Origin: Lactiplantibacillus dongliensis | GTDB lineage: Bacteria; Bacillota; Bacilli; Lactobacillales; Lactobacillaceae | Reading direction: 5' to 3' | DNA: 48,863 bases | Assembly: GCF_005405105.1 (NCBI RefSeq) | Contig: NZ_BJDK01000029.1 | Span: forward strand, 1-48,863 | In this document: piece after piece, positions 25,572 to 34,456 of the stretch | Position numbering within the stretch: position 1 is the first letter of the stretch | Layout of the letters: each line of letters starts with the position of its first letter | Notes under the pieces: generated by a model | The model's database searches: none | Seen by the model: the letters and a program-made list of their open reading frames with translations, nothing else | Told to the model about the DNA's origin: nothing | Position numbers and translations under genes: made by a program

Positions 25572-27428
25572 ATGGATCAAGTATCATTAGTCATTATTTT
25601 ATTTGCCGCCTTACTAGTACCGCTAGTGATGGCAAAATTCAAGATCAACAGCTTACCAACTGCGGTGATGGAAATCATCATTGGGATTATCCTCGGCCCA
25701 AGCCTACTCAACATTGTCTCAATGACTAGTTCTATCTCCCAGTTATCAACGATTGGCGTCATTGTCTTACTGTTTTTGAGTGGGCTTGAAATCGACTTCA
25801 GCTTGTTCAAAAAGCGCCGTACCGCTTTGACCCCGCTGGAAGCCAAACAAGCCGGCAACTTACCGAAATACTCACCAGTTCGCTTGTCGGTTTATGCGTA
25901 CACCACAATTGTCGTGTTATCACTCTTGTTAGCCGCCGCTTTCAAAGTTGCCGGGCTCTTCAGTGACTTCTGGTTAGCCACAATTTTATTCGGCACGATT
26001 TCACTCGGTATTGTGATTGCCGCGCTAAAGGAAAAGGAACTCTTAAGCAAAGCCTTTGGCCAAACGGTGCTCCTAATCTCAGTTTTCGGGGAATTGATTC
26101 CGATGATGGGCCTGACACTCTACGCCTCGGTCTATGGTAGCGATTCACAAAGTTTGTGGTTACTGCTCTTGATCTTAGCGGTCGCCGCCCTCTTATTATT
26201 GCGGTTCAAGCCATTTTTCCGTTTCTACCAAAATATCAATAAATCAACCACCCAATTAGATATTCGTTTAGCCTTCTTCTTAATCGTCACGATGGTCACC
26301 GTCGCTGAATCGGTTGGCGCTGAAAACATCCTCGGTGCTTTCGTGGCTGGGATTGTCTTGAAGCTCCTCCAGCCTAGCGAAAGCACGCGCGAACGTTTGG
26401 ATTCGATTGGGTACGGCTTCTTTATCCCAATTTTCTTCATCTCGACGGGGGTTGACTTGAATCTACGGACCTTACTCACGAGCGGCAAAACGTTACTTTT
26501 AATTCCGCTGTTCTTCTTAGCCTACATGATTGCCAAGATTGGCGGCTTCTGGGTCTTAAAGTTACGCTTCAAACACGCCAATGCGATTGCCGGGACCGCC
26601 TTAACCGCAACCACGATGACGATGGTCTTGGCCGTCTTACGTGTTGCCAAGGCAATGAAGACGATTACTGCCGATCAATCCGGCGCCTTTTTACTCGCGG
26701 CCCTTTTAACTTGCATCGTCTCACCGTTAATTTTTAACAAGTTCTATTCAGCGGAAAAAGAAGATCTGGTCAAGACGGCGGTGCACTTTATCGGTGCTAA
26801 TCTCAGTACCGTTCCTGTCGCCCAGCAGCTGCGCAAAGGCTGGTATGACGTGCAGATGTATACGAACCATCCACAAAACTACAAGACGTACCACGCCCAA
26901 GCGCCGGTGGAACTGATGGAAAACTTCACCGCCCAAGACTTGGAAGATCATGGGGTCTTTGATACCGATATCTTAGTCCTGGGACATATCGACGCTGAAC
27001 GTAATTATGAGTTAGCCAAAGCGGCCCATGATTATGGGGTTCGCCGAATCATCGTGCGCTTTGAAGACCGCAATGTCTTGAATGAACACGAAGACGAACT
27101 ACGTGAGCTCGGTATCGAAGTCTACAACACGCCGGAAGCTAACATCACGTTGCTGCGCTCATTGATCGAGTCCCCATCGACTTTACTCATGTTGCAGCAT
27201 ACCGAAAACAGTATTTACGAAGTCCGCGTGGTCAACCACTTATACACCAACGTACAGATCAAGAACTTGCAATTTGCTAAAGACATTACCATCAGTCAGG
27301 TGATCCGTAACCGTCGGATTATCGTGCCTAATGGGAGTACGACCATTCAATATGGTGACCGCTTGATCTTCACGGGTAGCAAACAAGATGCGCCACGGAT
27401 TCGCCAGGCTTTGGCAACGGCTAATTAA
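25572..27428 (+). CDS. CPA2-family cation:proton antiporter with TrkA-type C-terminus
   Basis: A 618-residue protein. Residues 1-385 contain 12-13 hydrophobic helices of the Na+/H+ or K+/H+ exchanger fold (GIILGPSLLNIV, LLFLSGLEIDFSLF, ENILGAFVAGIVLKLL). A cytoplasmic RCK/TrkA_N-like Rossmann domain follows (TDILVLGHIDAERNYELAKA), lacking a clean GxGxxG dinucleotide loop, and a TrkA_C domain at about 530-615 (YTNVQIKNLQFAKDITISQV, YGDRLIFTGSKQD). It probably exports K+ or Na+ for pH or osmotic control and is gated by a ligand through the TrkA parts. AGGGAACA precedes the ATG. Confidence 0.9.
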   Translation: MDQVSLVIILFAALLVPLVMAKFKINSLPTAVMEIIIGIILGPSLLNIVSMTSSISQLSTIGVIVLLFLSGLEIDFSLFKKRRTALTPLEAKQAGNLPKYSPVRLSVYAYTTIVVLSLLLAAAFKVAGLFSDFWLATILFGTISLGIVIAALKEKELLSKAFGQTVLLISVFGELIPMMGLTLYASVYGSDSQSLWLLLLILAVAALLLLRFKPFFRFYQNINKSTTQLDIRLAFFLIVTMVTVAESVGAENILGAFVAGIVLKLLQPSESTRERLDSIGYGFFIPIFFISTGVDLNLRTLLTSGKTLLLIPLFFLAYMIAKIGGFWVLKLRFKHANAIAGTALTATTMTMVLAVLRVAKAMKTITADQSGAFLLAALLTCIVSPLIFNKFYSAEKEDLVKTAVHFIGANLSTVPVAQQLRKGWYDVQMYTNHPQNYKTYHAQAPVELMENFTAQDLEDHGVFDTDILVLGHIDAERNYELAKAAHDYGVRRIIVRFEDRNVLNEHEDELRELGIEVYNTPEANITLLRSLIESPSTLLMLQHTENSIYEVRVVNHLYTNVQIKNLQFAKDITISQVIRNRRIIVPNGSTTIQYGDRLIFTGSKQDAPRIRQALATAN

Positions 27429-27473
27429 TGCATTTAGTTTTTTAATAAAACACATTTTCTTCATAAATTCACC

Positions 27474-27525
27474 AAAATACCAAGTATCCTTGCGTCAGTA
27501 AACGCATTGGGTACTTGGTATTTTT
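27474..27525 (+). terminator. Terminator of the antiporter gene
   Basis: Perfect 13-bp stem AAAATACCAAGTA / TACTTGGTATTTT followed by T, 46 bases after the stop. It isolates the following AT-rich cassette. Confidence 0.85.
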
Positions 27526-27673
27526 GATAATATTATTTCTGATTATCCTTAAATTTTCCACTAACGAATAGTCCAAATACTTCTGTGTATTCTTTCCTTT
27601 TCAAGTAGTAACAAAAGGCATAGTATAGTTTTTAAAGAAACTTCCAGACAGTGCTCACGTAAGGAGAACCATT

Positions 27674-28756
27674 ATGATTGATAGAAGTGCACAACCATCG
27701 TCATTTGGATGGCAATTTCAAATTGTCACCGCCATTTCATTAGCAATTAATAACATCAATGAAGCTACTTCAATCAACGTTGAAGGACCTTTGCAAGATA
27801 TCGAAATCACTTTATCAAACAATCACATTATCTTTGGTCAAGCAAAATCCTATGCGGAAATTGATGCTGAAGAAACTAATAATACTGGGTGGAACGAAAA
27901 ATTATCATCTGCCATCACTGGACTATTTGAAGACTTTTTAAAGCAACAAAAAAATTCTGAATTTAAATATCTAGTCAATTATCCCTACCCTTTAGGTAAG
28001 AATAAGGGAGGAAAAACCAATTTTCATACTAACGAATATGGGGACATACTGGGCACTGAATTGACAGAACGACAGGTAAAGATTCTTTATGATATTTTAC
28101 ATAATAGTAAAGATAAAGATATATCTGAACTATCTTCCAATGAGTTTAATTCATCATTCGAACAATTTCTAAAACAACTGTCAATTCGAACCTGTAGATT
28201 CACTAATATATCTGGAGACCGCCGCTTTTCAAAACTAGATCTACTTATCAAAGATTTTTTGGATACTAACCATTTTAATACTAGCGTTAAAAAGCTCAGA
28301 CAGTACTGGTTTAATCAAGGATTTGCAAACTCATCTCAAAAATTTGCACTTAGCAGAACTGAATTTTTATTCGCTATTGTACTTGTTGATAATGTCCTAT
28401 CAAAGACTGATTTATTCGGTCGCAGGTACAATCCTCAAAAGATCAATCAAATATACGATCGATTCGTCGATATAATTGAACATACGATTTCAATGGAAGA
28501 ATTTAATAGACAATTAGTGGCTGATATTCTTGATTACTTTAGACTGGAGGATATAGTAGATTATTATTACTCTGATGAAGATGCAGAAAAGTTCACAGAT
28601 ACTTACCTTGATAATTATTTACCTTATTTCAAACTCAACAATCTCTCAGAAAGCGATCAGCGACTCCTAACTCGATTTGCTCTGGCAAGATGCCTAGAGG
28701 AACAAGAGCTAATGTCCAGACTTTTTAACAAAGGAGCAATAAAAAATGCTAATTGA
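27674..28756 (+). CDS. Cap4-like PD-(D/E)xK nuclease, effector of a putative defence pair
   Basis: A 360-residue protein. The N-terminal domain has a Cap4/DUF4297-type restriction-fold core: residues 11-25 form the helix FGWQFQIVTAISLAI, then INVEGPLQDIEI (Glu37, Asp42, Glu44) and IIFGQAKSY (Gln56-x-Lys58), the D...QxK pattern of double-strand DNA nucleases such as Cap4 and LmuA. Residues about 190-360 are helical, without a recognised motif, and may contact the partner ATPase. AAGGAG precedes ATG 27674. The gene overlaps the next by 11 bases, so the two are translationally coupled. Base composition is far more A/T-rich than the neighbours, a sign of transfer. Lamassu and ABC-3C systems pair such nucleases with SMC/ABC ATPases; assignment to a named subtype is open. 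Confidence 0.75.
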   Translation: MIDRSAQPSSFGWQFQIVTAISLAINNINEATSINVEGPLQDIEITLSNNHIIFGQAKSYAEIDAEETNNTGWNEKLSSAITGLFEDFLKQQKNSEFKYLVNYPYPLGKNKGGKTNFHTNEYGDILGTELTERQVKILYDILHNSKDKDISELSSNEFNSSFEQFLKQLSIRTCRFTNISGDRRFSKLDLLIKDFLDTNHFNTSVKKLRQYWFNQGFANSSQKFALSRTEFLFAIVLVDNVLSKTDLFGRRYNPQKINQIYDRFVDIIEHTISMEEFNRQLVADILDYFRLEDIVDYYYSDEDAEKFTDTYLDNYLPYFKLNNLSESDQRLLTRFALARCLEEQELMSRLFNKGAIKNAN

Positions 28757-30278
28757 TTCAATCAATATAATTTATTCAAATACTGCACCAAAACAATACT
28801 CACTGAGCGACACTTCCACACTAATGTCTTCTGACGGAAAAAACACCAAGGGTAAAACATCATTGATACGATTTCTCATTTGGGGACTTGGATTTAATGT
28901 CTCATTAACAAACCAATTTAAGCTTATGTATTCGGAAACTGTTATCACACTTAAGGATTCACCTTTTATCTCAATTAATCGCAAGGGAAATAAAGTCATT
29001 CTAAAATCAGATGATAATGAAAATAGCTATTCACTTCCAAATGATGAAGATAAAGTTCTGAAATTAATATTTCCAAATGTTCCAGTAGATATTTTGCCAC
29101 AATTACTTGGATTTATGTACTTTGATCAAGATGGTGGTTATAAGGCATGGAATAGAAATGTAGTTACGCAAAGACTAGGTAATGACCGTTCCTACAAAAT
29201 TTCCATTGAATCCTTACTTGCATCTCTGGGAAAAGTAGACTATCAAGATTTTCTCAGTAAACAAAAATCTCTGGATAAAGTTAAAAAAGAAACTACAAAC
29301 TTTGGTAATCTACTGAATTCAATATACCACATTAGTCCGGATACTCATGCTGAGTTAGCCAACGTAGAAAGTGACATTCAGAATTTGAATGATCAAATCA
29401 GTCAGCGCGAGCTTGAACTAACACGCATTAAAAACAAACGAATGATTTACAGTTCAAGTCTTAAGGATCAAAATAATTTCAATTCCCTCTTAAAAAAGCT
29501 TTCAATCAAAATTAAAGTTGGAAAAAACATTGTCAACGTTACTGATGAAAACATTATACAAGATAGACATTTGAATACTCGATTAACTGAATTTGAAAAG
29601 CACTATCGTCATATGGAAAATACCATGTCTAAGGAATTAAACAACCTAAAAGAAAAAAGAGATGTTCTGATTTCAACTCATACAGAGCCTAATGATCCAG
29701 AAAATTTATTTAATAGTGAAAATAACTTTAAACACCTCCTGGACTTGTTACGATCATCGGGTATTAGTCTTCAAGATACTCATGCTGCAACTTCAGACAT
29801 CAGTACTGCTGCAATAAAAAACAATAAAGAATTTAAAGAAGATATAAAAAAGACACCTGCTTATTCTGATATTTGGAACACAATTGTATTCTTAGCAAGT
29901 AAAATCGGATTATCGGGGTCCATTAATCACCACAATAATCGTTTGCTTGCAAGTAAGATAAGTGAATCCGGAGCAAGACGCAGTCTAACTGTAATTTCAT
30001 ATAGACTAGGCATATTGCGTTACTTATATGATACATACAACATTCAGCCACCTTTAATTTTTGATTCACCGGCTTCCTCTGAAATGGATACAGAGAACTT
30101 GAACGTTTTATTATCAATGATCACATCACAATTTTCTGAATTTCAAACTATAATTGCCACCAATCAGGAGACAGATACTTTTTTCGATAAAAAAATTATC
30201 ATTCAAGATGGTGTCATAGGCACCCTAGATGCTAAATCAGTCTCACACGACATTACACACAAATCTGAGAATAATTAA
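28746..30278 (+). CDS. SMC/ABC-type ATPase, sensor-like partner of the Cap4-like nuclease
   Basis: A 510-residue protein. Walker A GKNTKGKTS is at residues 31-39, a Q-loop-like MYFDQDGGYKAW near 124, coiled-coil stretches at about 205-245 (NLNDQISQRELELTRIKNKR) and 285-315 (MSKELNNLKEKRDVLI), an ABC signature-like SESGARRS at about 406-413, Walker B LIFDSPASSE with Asp440 and an ATNQE switch segment near 472. This is the head-coil-head plan of SMC/Rad50-like ATPases with a short coil; at 510 residues it is smaller than typical LmuB. AAGGAG lies nine bases upstream of ATG 28746. It likely senses phage DNA structures and licenses the nuclease encoded upstream (inference). No third component gene is present. 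Confidence 0.75.
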   Translation: MLIDSINIIYSNTAPKQYSLSDTSTLMSSDGKNTKGKTSLIRFLIWGLGFNVSLTNQFKLMYSETVITLKDSPFISINRKGNKVILKSDDNENSYSLPNDEDKVLKLIFPNVPVDILPQLLGFMYFDQDGGYKAWNRNVVTQRLGNDRSYKISIESLLASLGKVDYQDFLSKQKSLDKVKKETTNFGNLLNSIYHISPDTHAELANVESDIQNLNDQISQRELELTRIKNKRMIYSSSLKDQNNFNSLLKKLSIKIKVGKNIVNVTDENIIQDRHLNTRLTEFEKHYRHMENTMSKELNNLKEKRDVLISTHTEPNDPENLFNSENNFKHLLDLLRSSGISLQDTHAATSDISTAAIKNNKEFKEDIKKTPAYSDIWNTIVFLASKIGLSGSINHHNNRLLASKISESGARRSLTVISYRLGILRYLYDTYNIQPPLIFDSPASSEMDTENLNVLLSMITSQFSEFQTIIATNQETDTFFDKKIIIQDGVIGTLDAKSVSHDITHKSENN

Positions 30279-30452
30279 AGGAAGTTTTCCGAACTTCTTA
30301 AATATTTTGAAGATATTTTGAAAATTTTAAATCTTAAACATCTTTCGATTTACAGTTTTGACATATAAGGATTACCCTAACTTTCATCGGCATATGATAG
30401 AATAGTAGAGTTGGAATTGACTATTACAGTATTCAAATAAGGAGTTCCCAAA

Positions 30453-31109
30453 ATGTCCACTTTTTCAGTTTACATGATTCGTCATGGTCAAACTTATTTT
30501 AATAAATACCGCCGGATGCAAGGCTGGTGTGATTCACCACTGACTACTGTCGGTGAACAAGATGCCATTAACGCCGGTAAGATGTTGCAAGACGTCACTT
30601 TTGACGCTGCTTATGCTAGCGATATGCCGCGGGCCATGAACACCGCCAAGTTGATCTTGCCGAATAGTGGTAACGCCGACTTAACGGTCACGCCAATGCC
30701 CGCATTTCGGGAAGCCTTCTATGGCTACTTTGAAGGCGATGATACGTCGCAGACTTGGTTCGAAATTGGAGCCCCTCATCAAGCCCCAAGCCTTTCTGAT
30801 ATCATTGAAAAATATGGCATTCACAAAGCTAAGGATTTCGCTAAAGAGGCTGATCCGTTCCACCAAGCGGAAAATAACGCTGAATTCTGGAAACGGGTTA
30901 ACGGCGGCTTAGCTGAATTACGGCAACAGGCCCATGATGGCGATAAAGTCTTGCTCGTCAGTCACGGCAACACGATCTACAGTATTGCCGCTGAAGTTGC
31001 TAACTTAACGTCGCCAGCTCGGCCCCAAAATGGGAGCGTCACGAAGTTCACGATTACCGACGACACCATCACTTTGGACTATCTCGGTAAAAAAGACCAC
31101 ATCGAATAA
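30453..31109 (+). CDS. Histidine phosphatase family protein (phosphoglycerate mutase-like), first of a tandem pair
   Basis: A 218-residue protein of the histidine phosphatase superfamily. The RHG catalytic motif is at residues 10-14 (MIRHGQTYFN), the second Arg in DMPRAMNTA, Glu in FREAFYGYFEGD and the second catalytic His in VLLVSHGNT. These make phosphohistidine intermediates and act on phosphorylated sugars or similar small molecules; fructose-bisphosphatase-like or mutase-like specificity cannot be told. AAGGAG precedes the ATG. It is 11 bases from a paralogue, showing tandem duplication. Confidence 0.9.
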   Translation: MSTFSVYMIRHGQTYFNKYRRMQGWCDSPLTTVGEQDAINAGKMLQDVTFDAAYASDMPRAMNTAKLILPNSGNADLTVTPMPAFREAFYGYFEGDDTSQTWFEIGAPHQAPSLSDIIEKYGIHKAKDFAKEADPFHQAENNAEFWKRVNGGLAELRQQAHDGDKVLLVSHGNTIYSIAAEVANLTSPARPQNGSVTKFTITDDTITLDYLGKKDHIE

Positions 31110-31120
31110 TAGGAGCAATC

Positions 31121-31774
31121 ATGTCAAAATTTTCAATTTATCTCGTCCGGCACGGCCAGACTTATTTTAACCTCTACAATCGGATGCAAGGCTGGTCTGA
31201 TTCACCGCTAACTGATAACGGCAAAGCTATCGCCACCAAAGTTGGGCAGGCCCTAGCCGATGTCGACTTCAGCCATTACTATTCTAGTGATTCCAAGCGT
31301 GCAATGGACACCGCTACCCTAATCAAAGCGGCCGCCAATCACGCTGACGAACCGTTGACACCGCTCGCCAACTTTCGGGAAGTCTTTTATGGCTATTATG
31401 AAGGTGACGATTGCAGTCGCGTCTGGTCACTGGTCGGTAAGCAATACAATGTGACTAGTTTGCACGAACTGCTCGCTCACATCAAGATCGAACAGACTCG
31501 TGACATGATGAAAGCCATTGATCCGATGCACGAAGCCGAAGATAATGCCACTTATTGGCAACGGCTCAACGGTGGCTTTGATTACCTAAAGTCCCATCAT
31601 GACCACGGTGAAAAGGTATTGGTCGTCTCACATGGGACGACGATTCGGAGTATCGTCTCTCACTTTGGCCCCGATGTCGATATTACCACTGGGCCGAAAA
31701 ACGGCAGTCTCACCCGCTTAGATGTCGATGGTGATGACATTAAAGTTGTTAGTTATGCGCAAGATTTAATCTAA
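31121..31774 (+). CDS. Histidine phosphatase family protein, second of a tandem pair
   Basis: A 217-residue paralogue of the preceding gene with the same motifs: VRHGQTYFN at the N-terminus followed by RMQGWSDSPLT, DSKRAMDTA, FREVFYGYYEGD and VLVVSHGTT. Many substitutions separate the two copies, so the duplication is old and the substrates may differ. Start ATG 31121 with AGGAGC upstream; probably one operon with the first copy. Confidence 0.9.
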   Translation: MSKFSIYLVRHGQTYFNLYNRMQGWSDSPLTDNGKAIATKVGQALADVDFSHYYSSDSKRAMDTATLIKAAANHADEPLTPLANFREVFYGYYEGDDCSRVWSLVGKQYNVTSLHELLAHIKIEQTRDMMKAIDPMHEAEDNATYWQRLNGGFDYLKSHHDHGEKVLVVSHGTTIRSIVSHFGPDVDITTGPKNGSLTRLDVDGDDIKVVSYAQDLI

Positions 31775-31781
31775 GCTCAGC

Positions 31782-31818
31782 AGTCGCGTTGTCAATAGTT
31801 GGCAGTGCGGCTTTTTTT
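31782..31818 (+). terminator. Terminator of the histidine phosphatase pair
   Basis: AGTCGCGTTG pairs with CAGTGCGGCT using three G-U pairs, followed by T7, eight bases after the stop. Confidence 0.75.
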
Positions 31819-31840
31819 GATAGTCTGAGTTTTCCGTTCC

Positions 31841-31970
31841 GGTTGGGCTGGATTGATGCTGGAACGTGGTGGCCACGTTTGCGAGCCATAGAACAGCCTC
31901 GCAAGCCGGGCTTTTACTAAAAATCGCTCGCCCAAGTAAAACGACACCACTGAGCATCATCCCGCCCACC
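31841..31970 (+). repeat. Multi-arm repeat, copy R4 (forward)
   Basis: Outer stem GGATTGATGCT / AGCATCATCC extended by GGTTGGGC / GCCCACC; arm 1 AACGTGG-TGG-CCACGTT; arm 2 TTGCGAG / CTCGCAA; arm 3 TTTACT / AGTAAA. The rest of 31775-32080 shows no gene. Confidence 0.85.
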
Positions 31971-32080
31971 CTGCACTAAACGACCGGATCAACCCATTAC
32001 GGTCAAAACCAATCTTTCAATTTAAAAAACTAGTTTAAGTCGTAGTGACCGGCCAATCAGCAAGCTAACTCGCAGTGAGA

Positions 32081-32395
32081 CTAACCCGTCACTTTAATAC
32101 CGATAATCCCAATAATCAGCATCGCAATAAAGACCCACGTCATCGGCGCAATAGGTTCCTTAAAGAATACCAGCCCCACAAGAATCGCCCCGACTGCGCC
32201 AATCCCGGTCCAGATGGGATAAGCGATACTTAACGGCAGATGTTTCGTTGCTAACGCTAAAAAGCCGAAGCTTAAAATCATCCCAATCACCGTGGCAGCC
32301 GCATAACCTAAGTGACTAAATCCATTACTTAACTTCATCATCGTTGCCCAAACCACTTCAAACAACCCGGCAACTACTAAATAAATCCATGTCAT
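32081..32395 (-). CDS. Small multidrug resistance protein, Gdx/SugE-like guanidinium exporter
   Basis: A 104-residue, four-helix protein of the SMR family. Helix 1 has the active-site Glu in LVVAGLFEVVWATMMKLSNG; the W-A-T-M-M-K-x-S-x-G-F run is characteristic of the Gdx (SugE) subtype, which exports guanidinium by proton exchange, rather than of EmrE-type drug pumps. It works as a dual-topology homodimer in the membrane. ATG at 32395 has AGGAGG eight bases upstream; the ATG at 32401 is too close. An attenuator-like leader precedes it. Confidence 0.88.
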   Translation of the reverse strand: MTWIYLVVAGLFEVVWATMMKLSNGFSHLGYAAATVIGMILSFGFLALATKHLPLSIAYPIWTGIGAVGAILVGLVFFKEPIAPMTWVFIAMLIIGIIGIKVTG

Positions 32396-32419
32396 GCTCA
32401 TTTCCTCCTAAATAAAAAA

Positions 32420-32483
32420 CCGGCCAACGATTGCCAACTTCCGCAATGACCTATGGAAGTTGACGCACGCTGTCCGGCGACAG
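32420..32483 (-). promoter_or_regulatory. Riboswitch-like attenuator in the leader of the Gdx-like gene
   Basis: On the minus strand CCGGACAGCG (32468-32477) pairs with CGTTGGCCGG (32420-32429) with one mismatch and is followed by T6, a terminator just ahead of AGGAGG. It competes with an upstream hairpin CTGTC-GCCG-GACAG (32470-32483). A third, perfect stem CAACTTCC / GGAAGTTG (32435-32462) lies between. Mutually exclusive stems ahead of a guanidinium exporter suggest a guanidine-type riboswitch; the class could not be identified. Confidence 0.55.
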
Positions 32484-32536
32484 TTATTATTTAATTAATA
32501 CCCTTACTCTAGCAAATTTAAAATTACCCGTCAAGT

Positions 32537-33022
32537 TCACAGGCTTGACAGCATATAAGCCGTTAAGGGTGTCAACGCTGTCGGCAGTTTGGCTGGGTCA
32601 AAGTACTTGGCCTGCGATGTTTCATTAGTGGTAGTTACCAATTGCCCACCAGCAACCTGCCCACGATACAAGATCGTCACGCTGTCGATTACATCCCCAT
32701 TCGGATAGACATAATGCATCTTTGGCCCACTGTACACGTTGACTAATCGCAGGTCGGCCACCGTTAAACCAGTTTCCTCACGTAATTCACGCTGGGCCGT
32801 CTGGACGGTAGTCTCGCCCGGTTCCGTGGAACCAGCAGGCAACCCCCACTGGTTATTGTCAGTCCGCTTAACTAACAATAATTGTCCAGCCGAATTAGTC
32901 GCTATCACCGCGGCACCGACCACTACGAGTGGCTGGTGCCCCACTTTTTGCCGTAAGTCTAAGACATATCCCAACCTTATCACTCCCATAATACTCACAT
33001 CATTAATATTTCGATGCGCCAT
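32537..33022 (-). CDS. Nudix hydrolase
   Basis: A 161-residue protein with a full Nudix box, GSTEPGETTVQTAQRELREE then TGL, preceded by the QWGLPAG lead-in that is common to ADP-ribose and nucleoside-diphosphate-sugar type members. The first 14 residues may not be translated, because the ribosome binding site before ATG 33022 is weak; ATG 32989 and TTG or GTG starts nearby are possible. Substrate unknown. It is followed by the Gdx gene on the same strand but separated by that gene's leader. Confidence 0.88.
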   Translation of the reverse strand: MAHRNINDVSIMGVIRLGYVLDLRQKVGHQPLVVVGAAVIATNSAGQLLLVKRTDNNQWGLPAGSTEPGETTVQTAQRELREETGLTVADLRLVNVYSGPKMHYVYPNGDVIDSVTILYRGQVAGGQLVTTTNETSQAKYFDPAKLPTALTPLTAYMLSSL

Positions 33023-33096
33023 GTTATACTTAAACTACTACTATAGCATGGGGAGGTGTTGACTGTTAGCTAAAATATAGTGTTTTATAAAAAAAT

Positions 33097-33143
33097 ATTC
33101 ATATTATCTAAAGAAAGCAAACATGGAGTTGGATAGTATGAAT
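33097..33143 (+). mobile_element. Left-end hairpin candidate of the TnpB element
   Basis: ATTCATATTATCT (33097-33109) and GGATAGTATGAAT (33131-33143) form an imperfect 13-bp stem in otherwise featureless A/T-rich DNA upstream of tnpB, like the subterminal hairpins of IS200/IS605 elements. The exact boundary is unknown. Confidence 0.45.
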
Positions 33144-33304
33144 ATGATCACCACAATGGTCAGCCACCTTTGTATTAATCGTGTAAAGTAGGTATTGATT
33201 GTGTAAATTTAGGATTAGCTTCGAGTTATTATGCTATATTGATTAAGTAACGTAATGAGTGATTGTTTACGCTAACTTTTACCGATGTTGAGGTGCTTAT
33301 TAGC

Positions 33305-34456
33305 ATGATTAGAACCCAGAAGGTCAGATTATTTCCTAACAGTCATATGCAGATGGCTCTCAATGATTTATGTAATTATCGACGGTATTGTTGGAACAAC
33401 GCACTAGCAACCTGGAACGATTTATACGAAGCCTATTGCTTAAGCGCTGACGATAATCCCAGGCCTAGTCAATGGCTAGTTCGCAATGAATTAGTGGCGA
33501 ATAAAGCTGACTGGCAGTACGGTTTGTCAGCGCGAACCTTGCAATTAGCGGTTGCTGATTTAGGAAATGCTTGGCAGAACTTCTTTGATCAAGCTCAACC
33601 TGATTGGGGGCGACCAAAGTTTAAGTCTAAGCGGGCACCGCGCCAAGGATTCAAAACTGACCGTGCTAAGTTAGTCGCGGGTAAATTACGGTTGGATAAA
33701 CCACATAATGCCAAAGATTGGTATGATATCCGTTTTAATAGGCAGGTCGATTTAAGTGGAAACTTAAAGTTCGTTAGTATTTATCGTGAGAATGGTATTT
33801 ATTGGGCCTGCTTGAATTTTGAAGTGACTATTGAACTGAAAATCAAGACTAATCAAGTGACGGCCGTGGATGTAAATGTTGGCCACCTGAACTATACGTT
33901 GGGTGTGTTAAAAACATTGCCACTCAAATTGAGTCGCTTGTACAACCGGATTAAGTTCTATCAACGTCAATTGGCACGTAAACGTCAAGTTAATGGGAAA
34001 CAGGCAACTAAAACGAAAGCTTATCTTGCAATGAAAAACAAGTTGCAACGAGACTATCGTCAAGTTGCTGATTGTCAACATGACTTGATGCATAAGTTCA
34101 CGACCATGCTGGTTACCCAGTTTGATACGATTGTGATTGAGGATTTATCCGTGAAGAAAATGCAAATGACGCATGTCGCATCGAAAGGCTTGCATCGATC
34201 AATGTTCGGGTATTTCCGTCAGCTACTAACTTATAAATGCCAATGGTATGGGAAAAAGTTGGTCCTAGCAGATCGACTCTATCCATCCACACAACGTTGT
34301 TCAATTTGCGGTTATATTAAGCAAGGTAAAGATAAAGTTGGTTTACAAGGTAATCAACAACATGGTACCCGTCATAATGAATACGATTGTTACCATTGTG
34401 GGGCTAAACTTGAGCGCGACGAAAACGCCGTGGCTAATCTATTAGCTTTGATCTAA
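33305..34456 (+). CDS. tnpB: TnpB RNA-guided nuclease (IS200/IS605 OrfB), without tnpA
   Basis: A 383-residue TnpB. RuvC catalytic residues are present: Asp189 in TAVDVNVGH, Glu279 in IVIEDLSVKK, Asp372 in LERDENAVANLL. The zinc ribbon is CSICGY (332, 335) with CYHCGA (362, 365). The N-terminal helix-turn-helix (MIRTQKVRLFPNSHMQMALN) is intact. ATG 33305 follows GAGGTG; the frame is open to 33263. TnpB is the RNA-guided DNA nuclease ancestor of Cas12 that promotes transposon retention. There is no Y1 transposase gene alongside, so this is a tnpB-only (IS1341-like) element that needs TnpA in trans to move. Confidence 0.92.
   Translation: MIRTQKVRLFPNSHMQMALNDLCNYRRYCWNNALATWNDLYEAYCLSADDNPRPSQWLVRNELVANKADWQYGLSARTLQLAVADLGNAWQNFFDQAQPDWGRPKFKSKRAPRQGFKTDRAKLVAGKLRLDKPHNAKDWYDIRFNRQVDLSGNLKFVSIYRENGIYWACLNFEVTIELKIKTNQVTAVDVNVGHLNYTLGVLKTLPLKLSRLYNRIKFYQRQLARKRQVNGKQATKTKAYLAMKNKLQRDYRQVADCQHDLMHKFTTMLVTQFDTIVIEDLSVKKMQMTHVASKGLHRSMFGYFRQLLTYKCQWYGKKLVLADRLYPSTQRCSICGYIKQGKDKVGLQGNQQHGTRHNEYDCYHCGAKLERDENAVANLLALI

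Noticed and set aside
25572-27428. Part of the defence region
   Set aside because: CPA2 antiporter with GC content and codon use like the housekeeping genes and its own strong terminator.
32420-32483. Guanidine-III riboswitch
   Set aside because: A short GCCGGAC..GUGCG string recalls it, but the remainder of the consensus and pseudoknot are missing.
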